A stretch of DNA of 64,000 nt from Orobanche coerulescens (GCA_033398695.1 CM065801.1:108586670-108650669); one strand, 5' to 3'. Counted from the stretch's first letter, positions 33,450-47,227 are shown. The notes: generated from the sequence alone by a model not told the origin. Translations and numbers: made by a program.

Positions 33450-33878
33450 TGTCACACTTTGGCTTTGGAAGCTTCTAGAACGGTCGAGATTCTTCTCCAG
33501 ATTTCTTGTGTTTACATGATAGATGTTGTAACATTCCGGAAGCCCTCCGGAATGATCATAGAAAGGATTAGAAGGATATAGATTGTCTTGTAATCTATTG
33601 TATGTTCTAGATACTTGTAGATTATTGTACATTCTAGAAGATATAGATGGAGACCTATAAAAGGAGCTCCAAGTCCCTCATTTGTACATCATCCAAGTTT
33701 GAGCAATAAAAGTTTCTTTTCAAAAGAGAAGTTTCTCTCTCTAACTTTCTCTCTCTAAAATACTTCAATCTTCCGCACTTAACCGGCAAGGGTTGGGAAA
33801 GCCTGCCTTAGTGGCCGAAGGACTGAGTTGCTAAGGGGCGCACGGCATAACTCGACGGACTGAAGTTTGCCCGTGACA
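33450..33878 (+). repeat. Galadriel-type 3' LTR
   Basis: 429 bases, same length as the 5' LTR with about ten substitutions and no indel. Followed by CATG target duplication and X LTR sequence. Confidence 0.92.
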
Positions 33879-33936
33879 CATGGCTACCTCATTGCCCGAT
33901 TCGTCCGGCACCTTTGTGGCTGTAACCGACCGTGGC

Positions 33937-34265
33937 TTACGTACGTAACCGGCCGTGGCCTACCCTACTGCTCAGTTTGGTCGACACCCTTACGTACGTA
34001 AACGGCAGCTGGCTTACGTACGTAACTGGCCCTTACGGCTGTAACCGGCCACAGCCTTACGTACGTTATCGGCCAGTCCTTGCCCCCAGCGAGTCACTGC
34101 CGACCGCGATCGGCCACCCATGCGAGTCACTGCCGACCATGATCGGCCATCCCTGCGAGTCACTGCCGACAATGCTCGGACACTACAGGTCCTCTCAGCC
34201 ACGACTCGGCCAGCCGCCCCGTAACGTACGTAACACTTAATCTGTTACGTACGTAATACGTACGT
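33937..34265 (-). promoter_or_regulatory. ACGTACGT palindrome array in X LTR-b U3
   Basis: Perfect or near-perfect TTACGTACGTAA at 33937-33948, 33990-34001, 34014-34025, 34057-34068, about 34222-34233 and 34245-34256. Also present in LTR-c at 42249-42575. In between, GAGTCACTGCCGACC-type direct repeats occur at 34084-34175. Position in element orientation is upstream of the TATA-like box. The short open frame here (33932-34240) is an effect of this composition. Confidence 0.8.
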
Positions 34266-34432
34266 TGACTTGCTACAGTATTATACTTATATTACGTATG
34301 TAATATACCCTGTATAGCGGACGTAAATCCATCCGTTGACTCACCTGTCCACACCCGCGCCGAAAGTCGCCGACCACGGGCCTCACTATCCGATCACAAC
34401 TCGGTCCTGTCTGATTCCTCTTGTTACGTATG

Positions 34433-35366
34433 TGTTGTTACCCAAAATATTATCCGGAGATGATATTGCTGCAATGATCGAGTAACAAACAAATGTGAGA
34501 ACACTTCCGAGGGAAAATAAATAACACAAGATTTGCTAGGGTTGTTAATCCTGGGCTTGAATGCTCTCTCGAGATGTTATTAATATGTATACGTTTGAGT
34601 ACAAATATCAATGTAAGAATGCGATTACAATGAGTGTAAAAGATCTTATTTATCTAGCTCTTGAACGAAGCTCTGCGTGTTTCGTCTCTGCCGACCGTCT
34701 TTGGTGTAAGAGGTGCTGAGAGAGAAGAAAGGCCGAGAGATAGTTGTTGCCAAGAGTAAGAAAGCCAAATTGTGAGCTGAATTAGAGAGTGACAGAGAGT
34801 TTTCCAAGTGCAGGCAGACTTCTATTTATAGGAGCTGAGATGCTCTGTTTACTGACGGGCGATCGCCATTCATGTAATATAATAAGGGGTGATCGTCTTT
34901 ATGTCACATGGGATGTCTGCCTTAAAGTCCGCGGCTGCTGCTGGCAGCCAGCTATGCGGTCCAATGAGGAGCCTGCACGCGTCCTAAGTCACTGTCACGG
35001 GCGGTCCCACTGTACACCTTTCGGCGGGTCTATCGGTTGGTGAGAAGATGCTGACAGGTTGTGGTCAACGATCCATGCTCTGCGGTGCCTTTTTCGGATC
35101 TGCACATGGGTCCTTGCTTCGAGCTTCGGGCTTCGCCGAGTGGACGGGCGATGACTTCGCGTGGCATGAGGCGGTCGCCATTTGGTCGGTCACCAGGAGT
35201 TGATCGCCAAGTACCGAGAGACGATTACCTTAGATGTCGATCGTTCGGCCCCGGGACTTGTCCTGGGACCTTCAGTCGGCCAATCTGCCTTGGCTACTGG
35301 GCTCTGGATCGGTCGCCCGGTCTATGAGGCGATCGCCTGTTGAGACGTATAAATCTCGACACAACA
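34433..35366 (-). mobile_element. G solo LTR in X LTR-b
   Basis: 934 bases, TGTTGTTACCC to GACACAACA, with GTATG (34428-34432) and GTACG (35367-35371) as target duplication, one mismatch. It occupies the same X position as the dimer in LTR-a and the solo LTR in LTR-c. Contains CGATCG motifs and a minus-strand TATA box near 34820-34832. No coding region. Confidence 0.9.
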
Positions 35367-35748
35367 GTACGTAATGCCTTATGCATAACATTCGTAAAGC
35401 GTATAATTTAGCGTACGTTATCTCAACATCTTAACGTACGTTAAGGGCTCTATACTTAGCCAAAATCCAACTGTTCTTGTTCGACGTCTCTACGTACTAA
35501 ATATATACGGCATACTGAATACACATACTGAATCCAAAAATATTATCATACGGTATACCTGATATCCAAATCAGTTCAACCTGATACAACATATCCTGAA
35601 TATATCTGTCAATCAAAAACGATAATCACACCAGTATAACTGTCTCGGTTCACAATTTATTTTATCCATACTGTATAGATACGAAACTATACAGTATATC
35701 TCAGATAAAATAACGCGAAAAATTTATACTGAAAATCCGGGTATTACA

Positions 35749-36136
35749 TACTACCCCCCTTAAAATAAGTTTCGTCCTCGAAACTTGCGACCTGTCACCA
35801 ACAACAGATAAATCCAAAACTTTCCAACTCATCACAAAACAATCAAGTGTCGCCACAAGTGAATAACCAAACCAATATACTTACAGGTGCGTGAAGCCGA
35901 TGATCTCCCATGATACTAGCACATGACTCCCACATGAAGTTTCAATACAATCAAAACACACGAATATCACAAATAGCGATTTGAAAAGAATCTCAAAAAT
36001 TTTCGAAACTCCAATAATCGATTTGACTCAAAAGTCAGAAAAACTCATTTTCAAAAGCCACGCAACTACCGTACCGGTAGAGCCACATAACACACACGCC
36101 TGGGTTTCACAAAACCCAAGCTCCGATGCCATCTTC
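35749..36136 (-). other. X internal domain 2 (388 bases)
   Basis: Same length and content as 24274-24661: PPT at the left edge, PBS rc at 36120-36131. Intact except for scattered substitutions. Confidence 0.85.
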
Positions 36137-36272
36137 TGTAACACCCCCAAAACCATCCGGGATATTACAGCGTTGTGGGGCCCACGTCGGAACCCACCAG
36201 GCTAAAAACCATTTACAAAACCATTTAAAAATGCCAAAAGCCGAATGACGGTAATATTTTAAATACTCAAAT

Positions 36273-38506
36273 TGTAATATCCGCAAATTTGGATTTCCGG
36301 TAATTTTATTTTTTGGTGGAAGTCCATCTTAGAGACTCTATTGTTACCATTTTTTCATTCCGAGAATGATTAATTCTACACTTTTTGTCATCCGAGTTCG
36401 TCTCGGTGTCGTTCTGTTGAGTTCCGTGTCCTTAAGCGACTTTTCCACGTATGAGTTCGACTTTGTAAAATCACCATTAATTTTTGGAAACTCCAAAAAT
36501 TCTGAATCTTTTCAATATCATAGCGCATCAAGTTAGATTTCCAATGGTTCAAACGGTGAGTCAATTGGAGTTCGGACGAGGGAGTTATGGTTGAAATAGC
36601 TAAGTCACTCTCATTTTTCAATTATCGGCCAACCCGTCTGTACCGGGGGCTGCGGCTCATGCCGACAGGGCCGCGGCACACTGCCGAGTCACTGCCGCGG
36701 CACATTCGTTCGGGCCGCGGCAGGCTGCCGATCACTGGGGCGATTTGGCCTGTGCCGCGCACACTTCGGCCGGCACACACGCGGCACAAGACTACTATAA
36801 TTGCGGTTTTTTGTGGAACAACTCATTTTTCTCCCATTTCTTCAACCATACGAGAGAGAGGGCTTGAGGGGGGAGACTTCCCATCATCTATCACTTGAGT
36901 GTTTGATTTTCTTCATCTTTTTTCGATCGTGAAGCCTGGATAATCGATCTAACGCGTGTTCTTCGGATCAAAGTGCTTGGATCTTCAAGAGGTAATTTCT
37001 TCAACATCTTGGATTTCGATTTTGTATTGAGATATGATGTTTTAGATGTTAAGATCATGTTGTATGAAGTGATATACGCGTGATTATGGATATGTTTGAT
37101 TATTCATTGGATTATTGAAGGATTATTCAAGAACACTTTGAATATTGAGTTGGATTTGGGGGTTTTCGATTAATCGTTGTTGTAATCACGAATTTGAATA
37201 TTCATATTGGATTATTGATCGTATTGAAGATGTTTAGTTGGTTTGAAACACTTTTTGGGGATTTGATGTTGGTATTATTGAAGTTTGATTGTAAACAATC
37301 GAAGTTTGGCCACAAAGTGTTCGATATAATGCCCCAATGAACTTGGTTTAGTCGTATCGACGTTTTGAGTTCGTTATATTCGTGTTTGATTCGTATGTTG
37401 AACGGATTGTTGGTAATTGTGTTATTCAAGGTTGTTCGAGCGACCGATATCTCAATTAGGACGTTGTTCGTGGAAGGATAATTGTCACCGGTGTTGTGTA
37501 AGTTAATTCTTTCTCGGTTAAAAGGATATTCATTCCTTTTGTTGTTGTTCATTCATAATCATAACTCATTCATCATTGTATTAACCGTATCAATACTTGT
37601 CATTGTCAATTAATCACTTCAGTCACAAGGAACGACGGTTCCAATCATTTCATTGAGCTGTCATTCATTTCACTATCATTTCATCTCGGTGAGTCATTAT
37701 TGATTTCGATGTCACTTTGTTATCTCGTGGCATTTCGGGTCATACTGGCGTGCCGGTTGGTATGTGTAGGATTTTCATGTCGGGCACATTTAAGTCGTGT
37801 GTTGGTTGTTGGCCTCACATTGGACTGTGCACACGATTCGATTGCTTCGTGAGACTGATTAGGTACAAGACCACACGTGTATTCAATCGATACTCGTTGG
37901 TGGCTTGTCCACGGACACATTTCCCTCCCGGGCGTAGTGTGGTACCACCCTTTGAGCGGTACTGTTAGTTGATTCATACGGTATGTTTGATTGCGTATAT
38001 TTTCAACAAGATTGGGTTATAATCTAACCGATTCATTTTTGATCGAACTTGTGGTTTATACAGCATATATATATATATATGATTGTGTTTATTCAACTCT
38101 TGAGGATTGTTGTTCTGTGTAACTGACTCCGTTGGGGGATTTTGTTTTCAGGTCATGGCAAGGCAAAAGCACGGGAATAGCATGTTGACGACGAGGAGTC
38201 CCAGTGATACTAGTAGTGGGCCCCAGTCCTTTCATTCACCGTGTTTCCTTATTTCATTTCCGCTGCAGATTTCCGTTTGGATTTTGAGTTCATCCAGTGC
38301 TGTATATTTTATCTCCATATAAAATATAATTGTATTCGGTCATTTCCTTGGGTGTGTTGTAATAAAACTCCTCATCGGAGTAATTAATGATGTAATATGG
38401 TTCGGTACTACATTTACCCTGTGTATTTCATTCATTCTCACTTGCCTGGTGGGTCCTAGTCGGGGGTCCATGACACTGTAATATCCGCCTAGTTTGGGGT
38501 GTTACA
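36273..38506 (+). mobile_element. Z-like solo LTR (2.2 kb)
   Basis: TGTAATATCC to GGGGTGTTACA, flanked by CAAAT at 36268-36272 and 38507-38511. The start resembles the Z LTR start (ATTTTCGGTAA-type phrase), but the body differs, so it is a separate subfamily. U3 has repeated GCCGCGGCA motifs (36665-36790) followed by the TATA-like CTATAATT at 36795. Candidate donor AAGAG/GTAATT is at 36991/36992 and acceptor TTTTCAG/GT at 38151/38152. A dinucleotide AT run lies near 38064-38080. No gene inside. Confidence 0.88.
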
Positions 38507-39352
38507 CAAATATCTTCAAAAACATAGTTCTCAAATACCGTCATAAAATACCATTTGAAAATACAAGGCGAAATGCCAAATCTCGACAGTTCAAAATGTA
38601 CGTTAAGCCACCCCTTAAACGTACCGATAAAATAGTTAGGATAAAGAGTTTAACGAAATAACCCAAGTTCGCAAAGTGCCAAAAGGCCATTTTAAAATAC
38701 ACACACGCAGCGGATAAAAATACCGAAAAGCCATTTGAAAACACACTCGCAGCGGATAAAATCACAGTTCAAAAATACACATTTACAGCGGAAATAAAAC
38801 AACCAGAAATAAATACTCAATTACGAGCCACAGCCAGTATCACCCAGGAAGCTCACCCCTTCACGACCGCTACTAGCTCGATCTCCGAGTACCTAAAAAT
38901 AAAGCCCACGACGGGGTCAACCACAATACTCAACAATGATATCGATCACATCATCATAAAGAATTACATACCAATGTAATAACGAAGTAAGAATACTACC
39001 GATGTAATCTTATCGTTATAACCTTACCAATCCATAACAGATCAATCCTTAACATATTCCACGTTCCGCATTCTCAATTGACGAAATAAACTCAACAACA
39101 ATTATCTGTACTGTATTCCAAAAATACCAAGAATTCTCAAAACATCATCATAACTCATAAGTGTGGAAATAATCCAATCTGTGCCAACTCCTGTCCATAG
39201 GATTACACAATCAAATCTCAACATGTTTAAACCAATAATACACAACATATCTGTAGATCAACTACCACATGATAATGATAACAAATCCCGAACATCGACG
39301 CATAGTCCGAATGCTCATACGATCAATAACAATGATCAACCAATACATCACT

Positions 39353-39566
39353 GAGAATATCATCAACATGATAACTCCAATATGACCAACAAAGGATCAA
39401 CGATAACCGAGAATACCATCAACATGATAACTCCGACACGATCAACAAAGGATCAACAATAACTGAGAATACCATCAACATGATAACTCCGACACGATCA
39501 ACAAAGGATCAACAATAACTGAGAATACCATCAACAAGGTAGACTCCAAATGATCAACAATAATGG
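39353..39566 (-). repeat. 56-base tandem repeat in X LTR-c
   Basis: Same four-unit array as in LTR-b (25637-25850), unit starts at 39353, 39409, 39465 and 39521. Confidence 0.85.
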
Positions 39567-42500
39567 ATCTCAAATAAATAACCTCGACTGTCGAAACATA
39601 CCCCCCGGGTGTATGAACAACCAGTTGTAAACCGTCGAACATATCCAATCATACATGGAACTATGAACGACCAAACGGTATGGCTCAAAGATGGACGTCA
39701 TAGTACGCCCGATCCGAATATGTGTCAGTGCACATGTCCACCCCGTATACGGAATCCAGGATATACGTGGGACAATGTACCTAATTAGCCTCAACGAACT
39801 ACATCTCGTGTGCACAGCCCTTCACGGAAAATATTCACACATGACTATATATGTGCCCGGCTAAAAATCCTACGCAATATCCAATCGGAACGCAGATATG
39901 ACTCCAGATATGTCACGATGCAACATGACAACGAAACTCAAAGAAACACATATCCAATAAGGATCAAAAGACTCACCGAATGAACAACAACAGACTGGCA
40001 ATGAAAAGTCGACACGACCAATCAATATTCAAAACAACAATCCTGGGATCACAAACCCCAAATGATAATCCATACGATCAACAATCTCAGACAACAGTTC
40101 TGGGATCAACATCCCTCATTGAGACAATCAACACAACCATTAATACCAACAATAGTCCTGGGATCAAAATCTCTCAACGAACAACCAATACGAATCTCAA
40201 TATACGAAGCCTCAACGTACAACATATACAACAACTCAACATAATAATTATCTCATAACTGAACAATACATAAATTACCTCAAAGCCGAAGACAACATCC
40301 TTTCCACAAACAACATCCCTGAACGAATACACAGTTATACAAATAATCTCAAATAACGTACCATCCATTCAATACCAATAAACCTTTATCCCGATACTTA
40401 TATCATCACGATAACTATCTCGATATCCGATATTCTATATCCTTGACCAAAGATAACTCACGTTTTCCTTGAACACAATTAAATCATATACCTTATGATT
40501 TAATACAACCAGAGCACGATATACAAACCATTATCCCGACAACTTACATTTCTAACAACATTGCTATACGAATTATAAATGAAATGAAAACGAAACCATT
40601 CATCAAATATTATAAACTGAACAAGTACAAACTTGCCTCGATACCGATACCACGAAGCTGTTACCAAAATCCATTGCCTTTGTCCACGAACTCCTCAGCC
40701 CCGAACAAAGCGATCTACAAACTCTTCGACCTCAACCGCAACACAACGGTCATAATCCATGATCAAAACATCACAACCTATTGCAATAACCGATTAACAC
40801 ACATTCGATAAAATCAATAACCGGCATACCCAACCAACAAACTCAACGGTTCAACGAAACCTCGATCATATACATAAAACCGAATAATCCAACTCAACAA
40901 GTACGAACTCATATCCACAATACAAGCCTTAACTTGATTATCACAAATAACAATCAATTACCGATCAACAAACACAATGGTTCTACAATATCGTGATTAA
41001 ATACAAATCCAAACAACCCAAACCAATCAAACACGAACTCAAAGCCACAATACGATTCCACAATCTGAAGATCATATCAATAATCAATTTAACCAAGTGC
41101 CTAAGCATTACCGATTCCACATTCAATCTTAAATACGATTACAAGTTTCCTTCTTGTACATTCATAATATAAGCCAATTACTGATTGTCATCACCAATCC
41201 GGACGATCCGATTAATTCAACATTATAGATAACCATATTCCAAAGGTTTCAAATAATTCCATTATCTGAATTGAACACTTGTTCAATACGTATAAATTCT
41301 CAAACTCAAAAGTGAATCATAATCTTATCAAACCCAGAACCATATTCGTATTCCTATACGAATATTGTATCAAAACACACAACTTAGTTTTAGATATGAA
41401 TATTCCATATTCATATCCAAAACACCAACACCACTTAAACATGTTCATCATTTCATATAATCCAAGAATTCTTTAAGAACACAACTTATTCCGACATCAC
41501 ATTCAAAATCTCCAATATGACATAATACGATGTGTTCTAACATCTAAACAATCCTTATTCACAATTCAAGGTGTATATAATCATGTTCTTCAACATATAT
41601 ACTTCTCATAACATCATGAATCGCAACAAACCACCAAGAACATCGAGAATATTACGATTCCTTAATCATAACAACATAATCAAGGCATTTGATCATCAAT
41701 TCATTTTCCCTTAACAAAATTCTCATAAATACCAAGAATCATCACAACAATATCAATTCAACCATCATTCATACGAAAAAGTGTAGAATTTTCCAAGTTC
41801 TACTCATTGAGACATTTCATCGAACACTTTGAAGGCATAGTCCAATTCAATCGATTATTCAAAGAAATACTCGAATTCGTTCCACAAAACTTCAAGACTA
41901 TTGAATGATTACGAGTTTACAATCAAGTTCAATCAACAATCTGAATCAAAACGAAGCAAATCGGCCAAAACATCAAGAAACCTCAAGAACATCCAAAAAC
42001 CAAAAGTTTAGGTGTTCTTACCTTCGATCCGGGTGGAAGATGATGTTAATCCATGATTCCAACTTCCAAGACATGTTGCCATAAGATGTTCTTACTCAAG
42101 GCCATCCATTTTGCTGAAGAAATCGCGAAGAAACGAAGAGAAAACATGAAAATGGCCGGATGACTCGGTCCAGGCCCTTAAATAGGCGGGACCTGCCGGA
42201 CCATTACGGCCGCTATCGGCCAGGGCTTACAGCCGTAACTGGCCGTGGATTACGTACGTAATCGGACGTGGCCTAACCTACTGCTCAGTTTGGTCGACAC
42301 CCTTACGTACATAAACGGCAGCTGGCTTACGTACGTAACTGGCCCTTACGGCCGTAACCGGCCACATCCTTACGTACGTTATCGGCCAGTCCTTGCCCCC
42401 AGCGAGTCACTGCCGACCGCGATCGGCCACCCATGCAAGTCACTGCCGACCATGCTCGGCCATCCCTGCGAGTCACTGCCGACAATGCTCGGCCACTACA

Positions 42501-42970
42501 GGTCCTCTCGTCGACGACTCGGCCAGCCGCCCCGTAACGTACGTAACACTTAATCTGTTGCGTACGTAATACGTACGTTGACTTGCTACAGTATTATACT
42601 TATATTACGTATGTAATATACCCTGTATAGCGTACGTAAATCCATCCGTTGACTCACCTGTCCACATCCACACCGAAAGCCGCCGACCACGGGCCCCACT
42701 ATCCGATCACAACTCGGTCCTGTCTGATTCCTCTTGTTACGTACGTGTTGTTACCCAAAATATTATCCGGAGATGATATTGCTGGAATGATCGAGTAACA
42801 TACAAATGCGAGAACACTTCCGAGGGAAAATAAATAACACAAGATTTGCCGGGGTTGTTAATCCCGGGCTTGAATGCTCTCGCGAGATGTTATTAATAGG
42901 TATACGTTTGAGTACAAATATCAATATAAGAATACGATTACAATGAGTGTAAAAGATCCTATTTATCTAG

Positions 42971-44006
42971 TGTTGTGTCGAGAATTATATTCTTCGACCG
43001 ACGATCGCCTCAGGGACTGGGCGACCTAGCCATAGCCGAGCAGTCAAGGCAGATCGGCCAACCGAAGGTCCCAGGACAAGTCCCGGTGCCGAGCGATCGA
43101 CATCTAAGACGATCGTCTCTCGGTACTTGGCGATCGACTCCTGGTGGCCGACTAGCAAGACGATCATCTCTCGGCACTTGCCGATCGACCCTTGGTGACC
43201 GACCGATGCCGACCCCTGGTGACTCGCCGATGCCGACCTCTGATGACCGACCAATGCCGACCACCTCATGCCGATCGAAGCCGATGATCATTCAGTCGGC
43301 AAAGGCCGAGGATCAGGACAGAACCCACGTGCAGTGCCGGGACAAGATCCGCATTTCACGGATCGTTGACCACAGCTTGTCAGCATCTTCCCACCAGCCG
43401 ATAGGCCCGCCGAAAGGTATCAGTAGGACCGCCCGTGACAGCAACCCCGGACGCGTGCTGGCTCCTCATTGGACCGCACAGCTGGCTGCCAGCAGCAGCC
43501 TTGGACTTTAGGCAAACAGCCCATGTGACTTAAGGACGATCGCCCCATTATTATATTGGACGAGAGGCGATCGCCCGCTAGGAAACAAGGCTTCTCAGCC
43601 CCTATAAATAGAAGGCTGCATGCACTTGGAATAGGGGCTGCTTCTTGACAAGCAATACTCACAACTTGGCTTTCCTACTCTTGGCAACAGCTATCTCTCG
43701 GTTCATTCTTCTTTCTCAACCTCTCTCACACAGAAGACGATCGGCCGAGAAGCAAGAACACCAAAGCTTCGCTCAAGAGCTGGATAATAGGATCTTTTTA
43801 CACTCATTATACTTAGATTCTCACATTAATACTTGTATCCACGAATATTTGTATTAATAACATCTCGCGAGAGCATTCAAGCCCGGGCCTAACAAACCCG
43901 ACAAATCTTGTGTTATTTATCTTCTCTCGGAAGTGCTACCGCAACCTTGATTGTTATCCGTCCATTCCAGTAGTATTTCATCTTCGGATAAATATTTCGG
44001 GCAACA
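42971..44006 (+). repeat. G2 5' LTR
   Basis: TGTTGTGTCGAGA to TCGGGCAACA, 1036 bases. Many CGATCG motifs in U3, three short direct repeats with GACCGATGCCGACC-type cores at 43191-43260, and TATA box CTATAAATA at 43602-43610. An open frame (42975-43511) reflects the GC-rich U3 and is not a gene. Confidence 0.87.
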
Positions 44007-44011
44007 ACAAT

Positions 44012-44027
44012 TGGCGCTAGAAGGAGG
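44012..44027 (+). other. G2 primer binding site
   Basis: TGGCGCTAGAAGGAGG, five bases after the LTR end, same core as in G. I do not assign the tRNA. Confidence 0.7.
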
Positions 44028-44804
44028 GAATCTAACCCTCAATTTTTTATTCCTACCGTCTCGAAGAACACTCACTGTTCTCCGGGACATATACCTGAAG
44101 AAACACTCACTGTTCTTCAGAGAAAGCCTTCAGAATCATGTCATCCGCCTCCGCGTCGAAGAAAGCTACTGGCCATCCCGCCAAATGCCTCGTTCCGTCG
44201 CAGTCTGAGCCACAGCCGATGGCGGAGGGTGTAATATCTCCAATTTTCGATTTTCGGTAAATTTATTTTTTCGGTCGGAGTCCGTTTTGACGACTCTCTC
44301 AAGACCGTTTCGTCATTCTGAGAATGATTAATTCTACGCTTTTTGTCATCCGAGTTCGTTTCGGTGTTGTTTTGTTGAGTTCCGTGCTTTTTAGCGACTT
44401 TTTCGCACTTGAGTTCGATTCTTGCGAATCTCATTCGAAACTGCTGTTTCTAGATTCCCGTAAGTTCGTTTAACTTTGTTATACGTGTTGAGAACTTCGG
44501 TTTGGTTATTCGATCACGTATCGTGATTTTTGGGCATTTTGGGCCATTTTGTAATTTACCCAAAGTTATGGGTATCTGTATCTGTAATTGTTGTCTCGAC
44601 CCGTTTCTTGGTCGTGTATAATTAATTATTGCATAATGTTTTCGTTTCGGGTCGTTGATGTCGTCCGCGAACTTTTTGTCGTGTTCGTTCCGTGCGTTTT
44701 CGGAAATCGAGTCGTCGAGCCCTGGTGTTCGAGCACTGGCCGGACGGTTGCGGGACTGGCCGGACGATTGCGGGCACCGACCGAACGGGTGCGGAAGGAA
44801 CCGG

Positions 44805-45142
44805 CGTAGCGTACACTATGGCCGGAAGGCTGCGCGCGCTAACTGGCTGGTGTAGCGCACGCTATCGGCTGGCCTAACGCACGCTATCGGGTCTGGACAG
44901 TGGAGTCCTGGGGTTCTGGAATTGGTTAGGCTCGGCAGGTAGCGCACGCTACTGTCGGACGCTTCGTACGCTACGGCCGGCAGGTAGCGCACGCTTCTGA
45001 CCGGCGAGTAGCGCGCTTCTGCCGGAAAGGCTGCGCACTTACCTGGCCGAGCGATCTAGTCAGGAAGGTCATCGGATTGCGGCACAGGCCGAGAAGACGC
45101 TTAGCTCGGCTGACTAGCGCGCTAGTCCGGCCCAGTATAAAT
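44805..45142 (+). promoter_or_regulatory. U3 motif array and TATA box of the Z LTR
   Basis: Copies of TAGCGCACGCTA and variants (TAACGCACGCTA, TAGCGTACACTA, GCGCGCTAAC), interspersed with CCGGCC stretches. TATAAAT at 45136-45142. The 3' LTR keeps cleaner copies at about 50334, 50380, 50402, 50467, 50512, 50594 and 50618, with TATAAAT at 50640. Confidence 0.82.
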
Positions 45143-45311
45143 GTGGCAGAGCAGCCTCATTCTCGTTCATTTTTCACTTCCTTCCTTTTCGTTCCGCGGC
45201 TGGCGATTCGGAGGTGGCGAAGTTATGTTGTTGGACAACAAATCCACGAAGTTCTTGAGTTCATAACATCAATAAATCATCCGTTATCATCATTTGATCC
45301 AGCGAATCAAG

Positions 45312-47227
45312 GTAATCTTCCTTAGAACCCTAATTTCGTGAATTTGGGGGTTTTTGCATTTCTGTCCGATTCGTTCCATGTTGTTGATTAATTCATGATG
45401 GGTATGATTAATCTTGGTAGTATTCTTGTGTTTAACATCATTTAATCCATTGTTCTTCGTCGAATCGAAGTATATTTCTTGATTTCCTTTGAATCGACTT
45501 TTTGGGGGATTTGTTCTCGATCTCATTTTCCATCCGTTTTTGATGGATCGATTGTGGTTAAATGATGTTGTTAAACATATTATATGGATTGTATATCCAT
45601 ATTTCAACTTGGAATTCCGTTTTCGTCTTTTGTCGGGACGAATCGTGTTATTGGCCGTTTTGGGGAAAGCACTTGAACATTCGTCGTTCGTTCTTTGAAT
45701 TCAATGGCTTTGAGTCATGCTATGGAATTCATTTCATTGTTGTTATTGTCCTCCGTAGTTTATTATCGCGAGTTGGCATTCGGTGGAGTCGGCGGGTTCG
45801 TAGTCGGTTCGTGCCAACCTACTTCGGTCGATTCTCCACGTTGTGGTTGTTCGAGGCAAGTACCTTGTCCATACTATTCTTGTTTTGTGGATATGATAAT
45901 TGGTGATCATCTTGGTGTGTTTGTTTATTTGTTTGAAATGAGTTTTCAAAGGACTCGGCTAGCCTCATTAAAGGCTCACTTTCAAAACGCGTGTGTTTTG
46001 TAAATTGTGTGGGTTGTAAGTGACTACGTGAATCCTTTGGATATATATTTGGTGTTGATGTTGCGCTTGATAATGCGTGTGTACGTATATTGCTTATCTC
46101 CGTCGCGTTATGGTTGACGTGCGTGTTGTTATTTATTTGTGTGGTCGTGGACTGACGGATGAATTATGTGAATTGGTGTATTGATTTGATAATTGTTAAG
46201 ACGATGACTGTGTACTTGATGTTTGTGACAATGTGAATACTTGTTGTGAGAGACGTCATATCCGGGAGCCTCTGATGGTGGGGCGTGCGATCTCCGGCCT
46301 GGTGTACGCTGCAATGTACGGCTCCATATGGTTGGTGAACGCCAGTGTTTACCTGATGCGCGTGCAAGGGGCTGCTCTTATGGGAGTGACGCCGGCGCGG
46401 TGACACGGACAATGTGCGGCTGACATGTGGAGTGAACGCCGGTGCACAGGCGTTTCAGTGGATGTGCCTGGCAGGCTTATTGGTAACGGATATTTAAGTG
46501 TTTAGCTAAGATCCCGTTACCGAACGATTATCGTATTTCAAATTCTTTCAACTCTTTTCAAATGTTGGTCTCGATATAGACCGTGATTCATGTTTTCTGA
46601 AAGTGTGTTTCAACTTGTTTTAAAATGTTGGTATCAGGGTTAATTAACCAAGGACATTTGACGAGATCTCCGAGGGTTAATTAATCAGGGGTCTTGAGCA
46701 GTTTTTGGGCGGACGAAAGCCTATGTCCTTGATTATACTGTGTTGAAATTTTGTGTTTTGGCTCGAGGACCCCGTGTGATGTTGACATGTTTGATCTCGT
46801 GTTGATATTATTTGGATTGGGTCGAGAACAACGTGGGAAATATTTGTGAAGACTCGCTTGTGTTGATTGAATGGTTTTCTTGCAAATTGCTTTCCGCATA
46901 TTGGTCGAGGACCCTGTTGATTTTGGAATGAGGAGGATTTGTTAATCCTAAATTGTTTTCTATTAAAACTCTCGATGGCACTTTAACGTTTTTATAAATT
47001 GTTTTCCCTTGATTTGTGATCTTTCGGTTTTGAAGTGTTTTACCCAAACTCATGCCTCGGGAAGTACTTTTCGTTACGTTTGAATCTTTGAGGATTTTCT
47101 GATTATTGTTATTCGTGGAATGTGAATTGTATAGCTCGTATTTGCACTTTGTTCTTGCACTAGCAAAACAGTGGAGTTTTACTAACCCCCGAGTATTCGG
47201 GGGGTGGATGTCTGTTTCTGCATTCAG
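45312..47227 (+). other. Candidate LTR-internal intron of Z
   Basis: Donor AATCAAG/GTAATCTTCC at 45311/45312, about 170 bases downstream of the TATA box. Acceptor TCTGCATTCAG/GTTTGGG at 47227/47228. Both recur in the 3' LTR (50811/50812 and 52727/52728) and in the Z solo LTR (58656/58657 and 60363/60364). Consensus-based only. Confidence 0.45.

Larger units (their letters stand above)
28536..33878 (+). mobile_element. Galadriel-type chromovirus (Ty3/gypsy), near complete, inactivated
   Basis: 5343 bases with two 429-base LTRs, PBS, gag, protease, RT/RNase H, integrase, chromodomain and PPT in the order of a Ty3/gypsy chromovirus. LTRs differ at about ten positions by eye (about 2.3%). The target duplication is CATG (28532-28535 and 33879-33882), readable as 5-base ACATG if the last LTR base is counted in the flank. 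The clade call rests on element size and the integrase C-terminal/chromodomain phrase RWRGLPDSEASWE, and is from family knowledge without a phylogeny. Several nonsense codons and frameshifts make it non-autonomous now. It is inserted in X LTR-b. Confidence 0.9.
24662..35748 (-). mobile_element. X array, LTR-b with two nested elements
   Basis: From TGTAACACCCCC at 24662 to ...GGGTATTACA at 35748. Removing the Galadriel-type element (28536-33878) and G solo LTR (34433-35366) with their target duplications leaves about 4.80 kb. In element orientation it has U3 with ACGT palindromes (33937-34265), a TATA-like box (28466-28474), a candidate intron (25177-28309), 56-base tandem repeats (25637-25850) and the LTR end at 24662. 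All short open frames in 24.8-28.4 kb are in A/T-rich non-coding LTR sequence and recur only because the LTR recurs. Confidence 0.87.

Noticed and set aside
38064..38080. AT dinucleotide run as a matrix or origin signal
   Set aside because: A short microsatellite inside a solo LTR with no other supporting feature.
45562..45906. 114-codon open frame in the Z LTR, repeated at 51062-51406
   Set aside because: Recurs because the LTR is duplicated, overlaps a second frame of similar length, and falls inside the candidate intron; no recognisable domain.
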